Positions 17,685-25,629 of a stretch of 64,000 nucleotides of DNA are shown here, piece after piece; the first letter of the stretch is position 1; each line of letters begins with the position of its first letter. The notes beneath the pieces are model-generated. The model was not told where the DNA came from. It saw only the letters and a program-made list of their open reading frames with translations, and did not search any database. The translations under genes and the position numbers were made by a program. The DNA comes from Mucilaginibacter sp. 14171R-50. GTDB taxonomy: Bacteria; Bacteroidota; Bacteroidia; Sphingobacteriales; Sphingobacteriaceae. The stretch spans positions 1,550,001-1,614,000 of the forward strand of contig NZ_CP048115.1 in assembly GCF_010093045.1 (NCBI RefSeq), written 5' to 3'.

Positions 17685-17796
17685 CTGTTGGGGAAGGGTT
17701 CGAACCTTCACAGAGTGGTTAGCCCGCTTCGGGTTTCCCATATTCTCCGCCACCGGGACAAGGAGGTGTGTCTGCCAAAAATTTCACCACCCAACA
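17685..17796 (-). ncRNA. tRNA-like RNA with anti-Shine-Dalgarno sequence, unit 1 in transcription order
   Basis: On the minus strand, 112 bases: acceptor TGTTGGG (17796-17790) / CCCAACA (17692-17686), discriminator G (17685), T arm GAAGG-TTCGAAC-CCTTC (17709-17693), the same D region as the other unit, and CACCTCCTT (17768-17760). A 46-base block (17744-17789) differs from the other unit (17555-17600) at one position. By contrast, the acceptor stem and the internal hairpin (CCCG/CGGG here, CTTA/TAAG there) differ on both strands in a way that keeps pairing. That is the mark of selection on RNA structure and argues against a decayed tRNA. Function is unknown; the anti-SD suggests contact with mRNA ribosome-binding sites. 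Confidence 0.7.
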
Positions 17797-17843
17797 AGTT
17801 TGTTTTTTTAAAGAACGATAGCGCAATTGTCATTTGCTTTATA

Positions 17844-17875
17844 CAAATCTAAAGGAGTTGGCACTTTCTTGCAAA
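17844..17875 (-). promoter_or_regulatory. Bacteroidota promoter for the tRNA-like RNA unit
   Basis: On the minus strand TTTG (17875-17872), 20 bases, then TAGATTTG (17851-17844) exactly matches the TTTG-N19-21-TAnnTTTG consensus of Bacteroidota housekeeping promoters. Transcription would start near 17838, about 40 bases before the first tRNA-like unit. Confidence 0.7.
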
Positions 17876-17948
17876 TATTTCAACAAAATATTTTTATTTT
17901 TACTTTTATTATAATTATACTTGTATTTGAATATAGATATTTAAAATT

Positions 17949-18425
17949 ATGCCTCACAGGAAACCTCAAAATTTAGAAATTGATAATCTGGATATACAGA
18001 TATTATCGATATTGATGAAAAATGCGACTACTCCATACACCGAAATCGCAAAGGAATTGATAGTTTCTGGCGGGACCATACACGTGCGGATGAAAAAATT
18101 GGAGGAGATGGGTGTAATAAAGGGTGCCAGCCTTGAAGTAAACCCACAAAAGCTTGGTTATGATGTAACCGCTTTCCTGGGGATATTCCTTGAAAAAGGT
18201 TCGCAGTATAACGAAGCTGTGAAGCAATTAAAAATGGTGCCCGAAATTGTAGAACTGCATTATACTACCGGCAGCTGGAGCATTTTCGCAAAAATTGTTT
18301 GCCATGATACCAACCATCTGCGCGAGGTTTTGAACGAAAATATCCAAAGTGTAAAAGGCATACAGCGCACCGAGACATTTATATCATTAGAGGAAAGCAT
18401 AAAAAGACAAATAACGCTCGATTAA
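17949..18425 (+). CDS. Lrp/AsnC family transcriptional regulator
   Basis: A 158-residue regulator. An N-terminal winged helix-turn-helix (about residues 10-60: LDIQILSILMKNATTPYTEI, then a recognition helix GGTIHVRMKKLEEMGVI) is followed by an AsnC/RAM ligand-binding domain (about 70-150, with VELHYTTGSWSIFAKI and a final KGIQRTETFISL). Members sense amino acids or other small metabolites and form octamers. It is divergent from the minus-strand tRNA-like RNA promoter (about 75 bases between) and upstream of the oppositely oriented fused E1 gene. It could control branched-chain 2-oxoacid metabolism, but that is an inference from position. Confidence 0.92.
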   Translation: MPHRKPQNLEIDNLDIQILSILMKNATTPYTEIAKELIVSGGTIHVRMKKLEEMGVIKGASLEVNPQKLGYDVTAFLGIFLEKGSQYNEAVKQLKMVPEIVELHYTTGSWSIFAKIVCHDTNHLREVLNENIQSVKGIQRTETFISLEESIKRQITLD

Positions 18426-18504
18426 GCGTTAACGGTTGCAGCTTATAAAACGCAGCATTTTTAGAAGTGCCGCATTTTTATTTTTTATGAAAGCAAAACG
18501 GCTT

Positions 18505-20481
18505 TTAAAACTTCAAAAGGGTATCCATAGTTTCCTCTAACCTCGCCTTTGCCAGGAATTGGTCTTCAAGGGCTTTGTTCATAGGTATAGCCGTATCAAG
18601 GCTGGCACAACGCATTACAGGCGCATCCAGGTATTTAAAGCAATGCTCACCTATGTAGGCGGCTATTTCACCACCGAAGCCGCTGGTGAGCGTATCTTCG
18701 TGCAGTATAAGTACTTTCGAGGTTTTTTTTACGGTTTGTACAACTGCATCCTTATCCCAGGGTTGCAGGCTGCGCAGGTCAAGTATCTCAATTGACTGAT
18801 CAGGGTGGTTATCGGCATAAGCTATGGCCCAGTGCACGCCAAGCCCAAAGGTAATAATGCTGGCCCTGGTGCCCTCGCGCACCACCCGGGCCTTACCTAT
18901 CTCCACGTAGTAATCGTCATCAGGCACGTTGCCGCTCATGCTGCGGTACAGGTTTTTGTGCTCGAAGTATATTACCGGGTTAGGGTCGTCCACGGCCGAC
19001 ATGAGCAGGCCCTTGGCATCGTCCGGAAAGGCGGGGTAAACTACCTTTAACCCCGGCGTTTTTGTAAACCAGGCCTCGTTAGTTTGCGAATGGAATGGCC
19101 CTGCACCGCTGCCCGCGCCTGTGGGCATGCGTATAACCACATCAACCGTTTGGCCCCAGCGGTAATAAGTTTTAGCCAGGTTGTTCACTATCTGGTTAAA
19201 ACCGCAGGTAACAAAATCGGCAAACTGCATTTCAACAATGGCCTTATAATCATTTATGGCCAGGCCCATAGCCGCGCCCACCACGCCCGATTCGCAAATT
19301 GGGGTGTTTCGCACCCTGTCTTTGCCAAATTCGTCAACAAAGCCCTGGGTTATTTTAAAGGCGCCGCCATATTCGGCAATATCCTGCCCCATAATAACCA
19401 GGTTGTTATGCATGCGCATGCTTTGCCTCAAACCGTCGCTTATGGCATCAATATAGCGCTTGTTGGTGCTTACCTCTGAAGGGGTATGTCGCGGCACGTT
19501 ATATAAGCGGTACATGTTCTGCACCTCGGTTTGTAAATGAGGGATAATATCCGGTTCGCTGAAAACCTTTTCCACCTCGGCGTCAATAAGGGTGGTGAAT
19601 TCGTTTCTCAGGTAGGGCACCCATTCCTGCCGCAGTACGCCTTCATCAAGTAAAAACTTTTCAAAGCAATCCAGCGGGTCCTTTTGCTTCCATTCGTCAA
19701 ACAAGTGCTGCGGAACATATTTGGTGCCCGAGGCTTCCTCGTGTCCCCGCATTCTGAAGGTCATGCATTCTATCAGCACCGGGCGTGGGTTTTCACGTAA
19801 CTCGTTAGCCAGCTCGTTTATGGTATGATAAACCTCCAGTACGTTGTTTCCATCAATGCGGCGGCCTTCCATGCCATAGCCAACAGCCTTGTCAACTATC
19901 GACGTGCACCGGTATTGCTCATTAACCGGGGTCGATAACCCGTAGCCATTATTTTCAACCAGGAAAATAACGGGCAAATCCCAAACGGCGGCAATATTAA
20001 GCGCTTCATGAAAGTCGCCTTCGCTCGTAGCGCCTTCGCCGGAATAAACCAGCGTAACTTTTTTATTGTTCTTTAATTTATCGGCAAGTGCTATGCCATC
20101 TGCCAGGGCCAGCTGCGGGCCAAGATGCGATATCATGCCGATGATCTTATACTCCTGTGTGCCAAAGTGGAATGATCGGTCGCGGCCTTTGGTAAAGCCC
20201 GATGCCTTGCCCTGCCACTGCGCCATTAAACGCGATATGGGGATATTGCGCGTTGTAAATACGCCCAGGTTGCGGTGCATGGGCAGGATATACTCATCGG
20301 CATTAAGGGCTAAAGTGCTGCCAACAGCAATAGCTTCCTGCCCTATGCCCGAGAACCATTTGCCAATACGGCCCTGCCTGAGCAGAATTAACATCTTCTC
20401 TTCGACCAGGCGGGGCAATAACAGTTTCTTATAAAACGTTATCAAACCGTCGTTATCTATCTTTTTCCGGTCAAAAATCAT
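18505..20481 (-). CDS. Fused 2-oxoacid dehydrogenase E1, alpha and beta in one chain
   Basis: A 658-residue thiamine diphosphate enzyme. Residues about 1-320 are the E1 alpha type, with a GDG-like TPP motif GEGATSEGDFHEALNIAA and NNGYGLST. About 335-658 are the E1 beta type (IMGQDIAEYGGAFKITQG, then ARVVREG and a transketolase C-terminal domain with LHEDTLTSGFGGEIAA). It decarboxylates a 2-oxoacid, most likely a branched-chain one, and passes the acyl group to an E2 lipoyl protein. In many bacteria the two halves are separate genes; here they are fused with no frame break. No E2 or E3 gene is adjacent. Confidence 0.92.
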   Translation of the reverse strand: MIFDRKKIDNDGLITFYKKLLLPRLVEEKMLILLRQGRIGKWFSGIGQEAIAVGSTLALNADEYILPMHRNLGVFTTRNIPISRLMAQWQGKASGFTKGRDRSFHFGTQEYKIIGMISHLGPQLALADGIALADKLKNNKKVTLVYSGEGATSEGDFHEALNIAAVWDLPVIFLVENNGYGLSTPVNEQYRCTSIVDKAVGYGMEGRRIDGNNVLEVYHTINELANELRENPRPVLIECMTFRMRGHEEASGTKYVPQHLFDEWKQKDPLDCFEKFLLDEGVLRQEWVPYLRNEFTTLIDAEVEKVFSEPDIIPHLQTEVQNMYRLYNVPRHTPSEVSTNKRYIDAISDGLRQSMRMHNNLVIMGQDIAEYGGAFKITQGFVDEFGKDRVRNTPICESGVVGAAMGLAINDYKAIVEMQFADFVTCGFNQIVNNLAKTYYRWGQTVDVVIRMPTGAGSGAGPFHSQTNEAWFTKTPGLKVVYPAFPDDAKGLLMSAVDDPNPVIYFEHKNLYRSMSGNVPDDDYYVEIGKARVVREGTRASIITFGLGVHWAIAYADNHPDQSIEILDLRSLQPWDKDAVVQTVKKTSKVLILHEDTLTSGFGGEIAAYIGEHCFKYLDAPVMRCASLDTAIPMNKALEDQFLAKARLEETMDTLLKF

Positions 20482-20512
20482 CAGGTAAAGCTAAGAAGTT
20501 TTTAAAACTTTG

Positions 20513-20520
20513 TATGTTTG
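20513..20520 (+). promoter_or_regulatory. -7 promoter element for the DUF4198 gene
   Basis: TATGTTTG matches TAnnTTTG exactly and ends 20 bases before the ATG at 20540. No clear TTTG partner is seen at the expected distance upstream, so confidence is limited. A start near 20526 would leave a leader of about 14 bases. Confidence 0.4.
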
Positions 20521-20539
20521 AACAATCCATCTTGTCGCT

Positions 20540-21388
20540 ATGAAGCACTTTTACGTTAAATTACTTATAATGTTGTCGTTTTTTGGTTTGGTAGCTTTTA
20601 TACCCGACCATTTTTTGATGCCCGAGAACTTTTACCTGCATAAAGGCGATAAATTTAACCTGCACCTGTTAACAGGCGAAAACCTGGTTAAAGAGCGCGA
20701 GGTGCCTTACACTACCACGCAAACCACTAAATTTATGATCTATGAAGGGTCGAAAAAAACCGATCTTTCCAAGATAACTAAAAATGACGCTTTGCCGCTG
20801 TTAAATTACAACCTGCAGGACGACGGCCTGGTAATGGTTGAAATGAACACCAACGAATTGAATGAGATACCACGCGAGGACTTTATACCATACCTTACCG
20901 AGCAGGGCTACGACGAAATAGCCGATAAGTTAAAAAACAGCAACGCGCTTAATTTTACCGAAAAGTACAACCGTTATTTAAAAACCCTGATAACAGTTGA
21001 CGAGCCGCGCGGTAACGCCTACGAAAAAGTTTTAGGAGACGATTTTGAGATCATCCTGAAGCATAACCCGTACAAACTTAATTATGGCGACGGGCTTACC
21101 GGGCAGGTGTTTTTTAAAGGCAAGCCATTTACCGGGCAGGTAATGCTGTATATTAAAACGGCATCGGGCAATGTGTACCCGCAAAAATTTACCAGCGATG
21201 CATCGGGCAAAGTGTATTTTAGCGTTACGCGCGAGGGGATATACCTGCTAAGGGCTACGCGGTTTGAGGCCTCAAAGGGTAAAGACGCCGATTACGAATC
21301 GTGGGTGGCCAGCTACACTTTCGCGTTCAGCAATCATAACGACGAGCCTAATACCTATAAGGAGTTTGGCTTTGGCGATAAGCATTAA
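20540..21388 (+). CDS. DUF4198-like secreted protein
   Basis: A 282-residue protein with an N-terminal hydrophobic segment (about 7-24) that serves as signal or anchor. It is followed by HFLMPENFYLHKGDKFNLHLLTGEN, the opening of DUF4198 domains, where a beta strand with Lys-Gly-Asp precedes a GENL turn. The C-terminal half (GDGLTGQVFFKGKPFTGQVMLY, then DASGKVYFSVTREGIYLLRATRFE) has the Ig-like fold typical of the family. DUF4198 proteins are often linked to metal uptake or TonB systems, but no such gene is adjacent, so no function is claimed. Confidence 0.75.
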   Translation: MKHFYVKLLIMLSFFGLVAFIPDHFLMPENFYLHKGDKFNLHLLTGENLVKEREVPYTTTQTTKFMIYEGSKKTDLSKITKNDALPLLNYNLQDDGLVMVEMNTNELNEIPREDFIPYLTEQGYDEIADKLKNSNALNFTEKYNRYLKTLITVDEPRGNAYEKVLGDDFEIILKHNPYKLNYGDGLTGQVFFKGKPFTGQVMLYIKTASGNVYPQKFTSDASGKVYFSVTREGIYLLRATRFEASKGKDADYESWVASYTFAFSNHNDEPNTYKEFGFGDKH

Positions 21389-21429
21389 CGTTGTTGAGGA
21401 AAACACCACAACGCGCAGCTAAGGGTTAG

Positions 21430-21978
21430 CTATCCAAGAAACGGGAGCTTTTGCGGGTCGAACCAGGGTTTCAGTTCATACCTGACTTGCAGCAGCCCCG
21501 TATTATAAGCTTTCTGATCTATAAGCGTCAGCGCCACTCTTTCTTTAATATCTTTAAACAACGGCTTCCCCGCGCCTAAGATCAGCGGGTGGATCGAGAG
21601 CATCAGCTCTGTTACCAAACGTTTTTTCATAAAAGCTGTTACCAGTTCAGCACCGCCAAATAACCAGATATCGCCGCCATCGGCTTCCATAATTTCTGCA
21701 ACGGCGCTTTCAAAGTTTTCACTCGAAATAACCGTGATCTCCTCACCCGGTTGGGGTACCAGCGTATCCGAAAACACGTACATGTGCTTAACCGGGAACA
21801 TACCGGTATCGCTGCGGATAAGCTCGAAGCTTTTACGTCCGATAAAGATAGTATCGGTGTTGGCATAAAACGCTTCCATACCATAGTCCTGGTCGTCAAG
21901 GCACCAATCGTACTCGCCGTTAGGCCCTTCAATAAAACCATCAAGGCTTACTGCAACATTTAAAATTATTTTACGCAT
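21430..21978 (-). CDS. Dihydrofolate reductase family protein (RibD C-terminal fold)
   Basis: A 182-residue protein starting MRKIILNVAVSLDGFIEG, the standard first strand and turn of the YwjB/YyaP subgroup of the DHFR/RibD-C family. It has DTIFIGRKSFELI and DIWLFGGAELVTAFMKK for NADPH binding, then LILGAGKPLF. The substrate is unknown. The start at 21978 is fixed by family similarity; the longer frame to 22032 is unlikely. The first codons overlap the last 8 bases of the LutB-like gene upstream, so the two are translationally coupled. Confidence 0.88.
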   Translation of the reverse strand: MRKIILNVAVSLDGFIEGPNGEYDWCLDDQDYGMEAFYANTDTIFIGRKSFELIRSDTGMFPVKHMYVFSDTLVPQPGEEITVISSENFESAVAEIMEADGGDIWLFGGAELVTAFMKKRLVTELMLSIHPLILGAGKPLFKDIKERVALTLIDQKAYNTGLLQVRYELKPWFDPQKLPFLG

Positions 21979-23362
21979 GTTTATCAGGCCTGGTTTCCTC
22001 TTTCCACATCTGGCTAAACGATTTTTGAGCAACCTCCGGCATTTGTTTATAATGTCCCCACGATTTTTTGAAGAACAGCTTCATCATTCGATTTTTCATT
22101 TTACCACTAAAAAAATCGGTAAGGCTACGTTTTAGCATCCCTTTTTTCCATCCGGCCCAGCCCCACTTTTCAACAGTTGGCGCCAAGCCCTCATTAACCG
22201 CGTCGCGCCGGTTCAGCAGCAGCATTTTGTGGATATCTATTTTTACCGGGCAAACCTCGGTGCACTTGCCACAAAGGCTGGATGCATAGCTAAGGTGCTT
22301 AAATTCTGCCATCCCGCGCATGTGGGGCGCAATAACCGAACCTATAGGCCCGCCGTAGGTGGTATCATAGGTATGGCCGCCAATATTCTGAAAAACCGGG
22401 CAAACGTTAAGGCACGACCCGCAGCGTATGCAGTATAAACCCTGGCGCTGTTCTTTTTGTGCCAGCAGGTTGGTGCGCCCGTTATCAAGCAACACCACAT
22501 ACATTTCGTCGGGGCCGTCAGTTTCATGGGCCTGGCGGGGGCCGCTGAGTATCGTGTTGTAAACCGTTAAGTTTTGGCCGGTGCCGTGTGTGGCCAGCAT
22601 AGGCCAAAACGTGTCCAGATCGGCCATTGACGGTATCATTTTTTCGATACCCACTACGGCAATATGTATTTTAGGGAAACTGGTTGTTAAACGCGCGTTG
22701 CCTTCGTTCTCGGTAATGCAGATGCTGCCGGTATCGGCTATCAGGAAATTTGCGCCGCTGATGCCTGCATCTGCCTGCAGGTATTTTTCGCGCAGCAACT
22801 CACGGGCTTTTTGCGTAAGCTGCTCGGCGGTACTATCCAGCGGGCTGCCAAACTTTTCGTTAAATAATTTAGCGATATCCTCAATAGATAAGTGCATGGC
22901 CGGGGTAACCATATGGTAGGGTTCCTGGCCAAGCAGCTGCACAATGTATTCGCCAAGGTCGCTTTCAAGCGATTCTATACCATGCTGCTCCAAAAATCCA
23001 TTTAAATGGATCTCCTCGGTAGCCATTGACTTTGACTTGATAACGGTTTTAGCACCTGCTTTTTGAAGGATGTTCAGGATCTCGCGGTTAGCTTCTTCGG
23101 CATCATTCGCCCAGATAACCTTACCCCCCCGTTTCTGGAAGTTCGATTCAAACTCGGGCAAAAACTTGTCAAGGTTTTCCATCACCTTCCACTTAATGGT
23201 ATGCCCCTTTCTTTTGGTGTTTTCGAGGTTGATCATACGCGATCGCCCGCGGTTAAATGCAATATCGTACTTATCAATATTTTTATTGATGATGCTACGA
23301 TGGTCCATCTCAAACGCCTTTTGTTCCGAGGCTACCAAAAATTCTTCAGCGGTGCTTCCCAT
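21971..23362 (-). CDS. LutB/YkgF-like iron-sulfur protein
   Basis: A 463-residue protein of the lactate-utilisation LutB family. An N-terminal LUD domain (about residues 60-290, including SGANFLIADTGSICITENEGNAR and HGTGQNLTVYNT) is followed by a ferredoxin-like region with two CxxCxxxCP clusters, CIRCGSCLNVCP and CGKCTEVCP, expected to bind two [4Fe-4S] centres. LutB works with LutA and LutC to oxidise L-lactate; neither is in the window, so the partners must be encoded elsewhere. Length agrees with the family (about 470). Confidence 0.92.
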   Translation of the reverse strand: MGSTAEEFLVASEQKAFEMDHRSIINKNIDKYDIAFNRGRSRMINLENTKRKGHTIKWKVMENLDKFLPEFESNFQKRGGKVIWANDAEEANREILNILQKAGAKTVIKSKSMATEEIHLNGFLEQHGIESLESDLGEYIVQLLGQEPYHMVTPAMHLSIEDIAKLFNEKFGSPLDSTAEQLTQKARELLREKYLQADAGISGANFLIADTGSICITENEGNARLTTSFPKIHIAVVGIEKMIPSMADLDTFWPMLATHGTGQNLTVYNTILSGPRQAHETDGPDEMYVVLLDNGRTNLLAQKEQRQGLYCIRCGSCLNVCPVFQNIGGHTYDTTYGGPIGSVIAPHMRGMAEFKHLSYASSLCGKCTEVCPVKIDIHKMLLLNRRDAVNEGLAPTVEKWGWAGWKKGMLKRSLTDFFSGKMKNRMMKLFFKKSWGHYKQMPEVAQKSFSQMWKEETRPDKHA

Positions 23363-23460
23363 TTATGCGAAAATAAACAAACCAATTAACAGATGTAACA
23401 ATTGTTAAAAATACAGGTTTAAAAATGCAAAACTATATGCAGCGGACTCTATTAATAAAA

Positions 23461-23482
23461 AAAGCGGCTGTTAAGCCGCTTT
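23461..23482 (-). terminator. Terminator of the M28 peptidase gene
   Basis: AAAGCGGCT (23461-23469) and AGCCGCTTT (23474-23482) form a perfect 9-bp stem with a 4-base loop. On the minus strand it continues into TTTTTATTAAT, 23 bases after the stop at 23505. Confidence 0.88.
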
Positions 23483-23504
23483 AGTATTATCATTTCAGAT
23501 ACTT

Positions 23505-25085
23505 TTATTTCGATGGGGTGGCCGGTTTTACATCAACCACCGGGCGGGCATCGCGGTTAGCAAGTTCCCAGCCGGTAAAAAATGCAAGCTGCGCACGTTT
23601 AACCAATAACGGGAAGTTTATTTTACTTACTTCATCGCCAGGGGCGTGATAATCTGCATGCACCCCGTTAAAATAGAATATAATTGGCACGCCGTAACGG
23701 GCAAAGTTATAATGATCTGAACGGTAGTAAAAACGGTTTGGATCGTTTGGATCGTCGTATTTATAATCCAGTTTCATTTTGGTGTAGGTGTTATTTGCTT
23801 CCTCGCCAATTTTATGCAGGTCGGTGCTTAGCATAGCCGAACCGATAGAATAAACGTAGTTTGCAGAATCGGGCTTGCCAACGTATTCTTCGCCAACCCG
23901 GCCGATCATATCTATGTTCAGGTCGGCAATGGTGTTAGCCAATGGGAACACCGGATGATCGGTATACCATTCTGAACCCAACAGGCCTTTTTCCTCGCCA
24001 ACGTTGCCCAGGAAAAGCACGCTGCGGCGCGGGCCCTTACCATCTTTTTTTGCCTGCGAAAAAGCACGGGCAATTTCAAGGATACCGGTTGTACCAGAAC
24101 CATCATCATCGGCACCGTTGTTAACTTTATCAGTTGCACCTGGCTTGGTTACCAAACCAATATGATCGTAGTGGGCCGAAAACACCAGCACCTCATTCTT
24201 TAGCTTAGGGTCTGAACCTGGCATAAAGCCTAAAACATCAACCGCTTTAACATCGGTTTTTGTTGAGGTTGCAGATACGCTGGCCGTGGTTTTAATAACC
24301 TGCGTTTGTTTTGCGGTAGCTGCTGCTGCCTTAAGGTCGGCGAATGTTTTGCCGGTTGCTTTAACAGCGGCATCGGCAACAGGGCCGGTTACCATAAACA
24401 CAGGCGATACCACATCAGCTGCGGCTGCTTCGCCTTTTTTTAGTGATATACTGGCAGAACCGCTTGGGTTTACGCCGTTAAAACGCGCAAGTAACTTTGA
24501 TAAGCCTTCGTTAACGCCTAATATTAAAGCCGGTTTTTTAGCCTGCATAGCTTTAACTATAGCCTGGCGCGCAGTGCTCATACGGTAGCTTGTATTAGCA
24601 GTTTTGCCTTCTTCGGGTTTGTCCTCGTTTATCCAAAGTACCACTTTGCCGGCAAGGTCAGCGCCTGCTATCTCATCAGCAGTGCCATAGCCTACAAATA
24701 CGATTTCGGTAGCATTTACCTTTAAATCACCGTTCGAACCCTGGAAAACAAAATCTTTCCAGTTGGTAAAATCCTGCCCGTTTATGTTTAAAGCGCTAAC
24801 GGTTAGCGTACTTTGGGTTAACGGTACTTCTAAGAAATACGAGCCTTTAACCGGGGCTTGCAGACCTAATCTTTTAAATTCGGCAGCAATGTAATTGGCG
24901 GCTTTTTCCGCACCCGGCTTACCGGTTTCGCGGCCCTCAAATTCGTCAGATGCTAAAATGCTCAGGTGCTTCCTGGCATCGGTTGGATTGATCACCTTGC
25001 TGTACTTAAGCGCGGTTGGGTTTTGTTGGGCACAGGCGGTGGCCGTAAATGCCAGCCCCGTGATCCATAGTGATAGTTTTTTCAT
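23505..25085 (-). CDS. M28 family zinc metallopeptidase
   Basis: A 526-residue secreted peptidase. The signal sequence ends in TATACAQQ, where the Cys could be lipidated or lie at a signal peptidase I site. A PA-type insert spans about residues 110-260. The M28 domain has the zinc ligands in SAHYDHIG, the DDDGSGTTG segment, the catalytic Glu in NVGEEKGLLGS, LNIDMIGR, and a last ligand in YRSDHYNFA. Members act as aminopeptidases on peptides in the periplasm or on the cell surface. A terminator follows, and the next gene upstream is rpiB. Confidence 0.9.
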   Translation of the reverse strand: MKKLSLWITGLAFTATACAQQNPTALKYSKVINPTDARKHLSILASDEFEGRETGKPGAEKAANYIAAEFKRLGLQAPVKGSYFLEVPLTQSTLTVSALNINGQDFTNWKDFVFQGSNGDLKVNATEIVFVGYGTADEIAGADLAGKVVLWINEDKPEEGKTANTSYRMSTARQAIVKAMQAKKPALILGVNEGLSKLLARFNGVNPSGSASISLKKGEAAAADVVSPVFMVTGPVADAAVKATGKTFADLKAAAATAKQTQVIKTTASVSATSTKTDVKAVDVLGFMPGSDPKLKNEVLVFSAHYDHIGLVTKPGATDKVNNGADDDGSGTTGILEIARAFSQAKKDGKGPRRSVLFLGNVGEEKGLLGSEWYTDHPVFPLANTIADLNIDMIGRVGEEYVGKPDSANYVYSIGSAMLSTDLHKIGEEANNTYTKMKLDYKYDDPNDPNRFYYRSDHYNFARYGVPIIFYFNGVHADYHAPGDEVSKINFPLLVKRAQLAFFTGWELANRDARPVVDVKPATPSK

Positions 25086-25115
25086 TTAAATTTTAATAAT
25101 GGGTCAGTTTATCTT

Positions 25116-25553
25116 TTAGCAGCCAATCTTGTTAACGCGGTTTGCATGGCGCCCGCCTTCAAATTCCTCTGTCAGGAATATTTCTATAATGGTTTTGGCA
25201 TCCTCAATTGATACATGGCGGGCTGGTATGCAAAGCACATTTGCATTGTTGTGTGTACGTGCCGGGATAGTTACATCGGGTTTCCAGCATAACGCCGCAC
25301 GTATGCCCCGGTGTTTATTGGCCGTCATGGCCACGCCATTGGCGCTGCCGCAAAGCAGTATGCCATAGTCGGCCTCGCCGGCTTCAACGGCGTTGGCAAC
25401 CAGGTGGGCAAAATCGGGGTAATCGGCCGATTCGGAAGAGTAAGTGCCGTGGTCGGTAAATATGATATTATCACCAAACATGCCTAAAATGGCCTGCTTA
25501 TACTCAAAGCCGGCATGGTCGGCGCCAATGGCTATTTTTAACCCTTTTTTCAT
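25116..25553 (-). CDS. rpiB: Ribose-5-phosphate isomerase B
   Basis: A 145-residue RpiB/LacAB-type sugar isomerase that interconverts ribose 5-phosphate and ribulose 5-phosphate in the pentose phosphate pathway. Visible motifs are IAIGADHAGFEYK at the N-terminus (Asp and His of the active site), the DYPDFAHLVA stretch, LLCGSANGVAMTANKHRGIRAA with the active-site Cys, and NNANVLCIPARHVS. The start is ATG 25553; the codon before it is TTG. It is 30 bases upstream of the M28 peptidase gene on the same strand. Confidence 0.93.
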   Translation of the reverse strand: MKKGLKIAIGADHAGFEYKQAILGMFGDNIIFTDHGTYSSESADYPDFAHLVANAVEAGEADYGILLCGSANGVAMTANKHRGIRAALCWKPDVTIPARTHNNANVLCIPARHVSIEDAKTIIEIFLTEEFEGGRHANRVNKIGC

Positions 25554-25629
25554 CAACCCAAATTTATAATAATATTGCGTTGCCGAAGGTAAAGATTTTG
25601 TTGGAAATAGAATAAGCTAACCTCACTAA

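Noticed and set aside
17492..17796. Calling the two units ordinary tRNA-Leu or tRNA-Ser genes
   Set aside because: The T and acceptor arms fit, but no 5-bp anticodon stem with a 7-base loop can be formed, and the units are 112-116 bases long.
17551..17811. An 86-codon plus-strand frame with repeated CVCQKFHHPT-type segments
   Set aside because: The repetition comes from the duplicated tRNA-like RNA units on the opposite strand; it is not a protein repeat and has no start context.
24286..24588. 100-codon plus-strand frame within the M28 peptidase
   Set aside because: Antisense shadow of an Ala-rich coding stretch; no domain.
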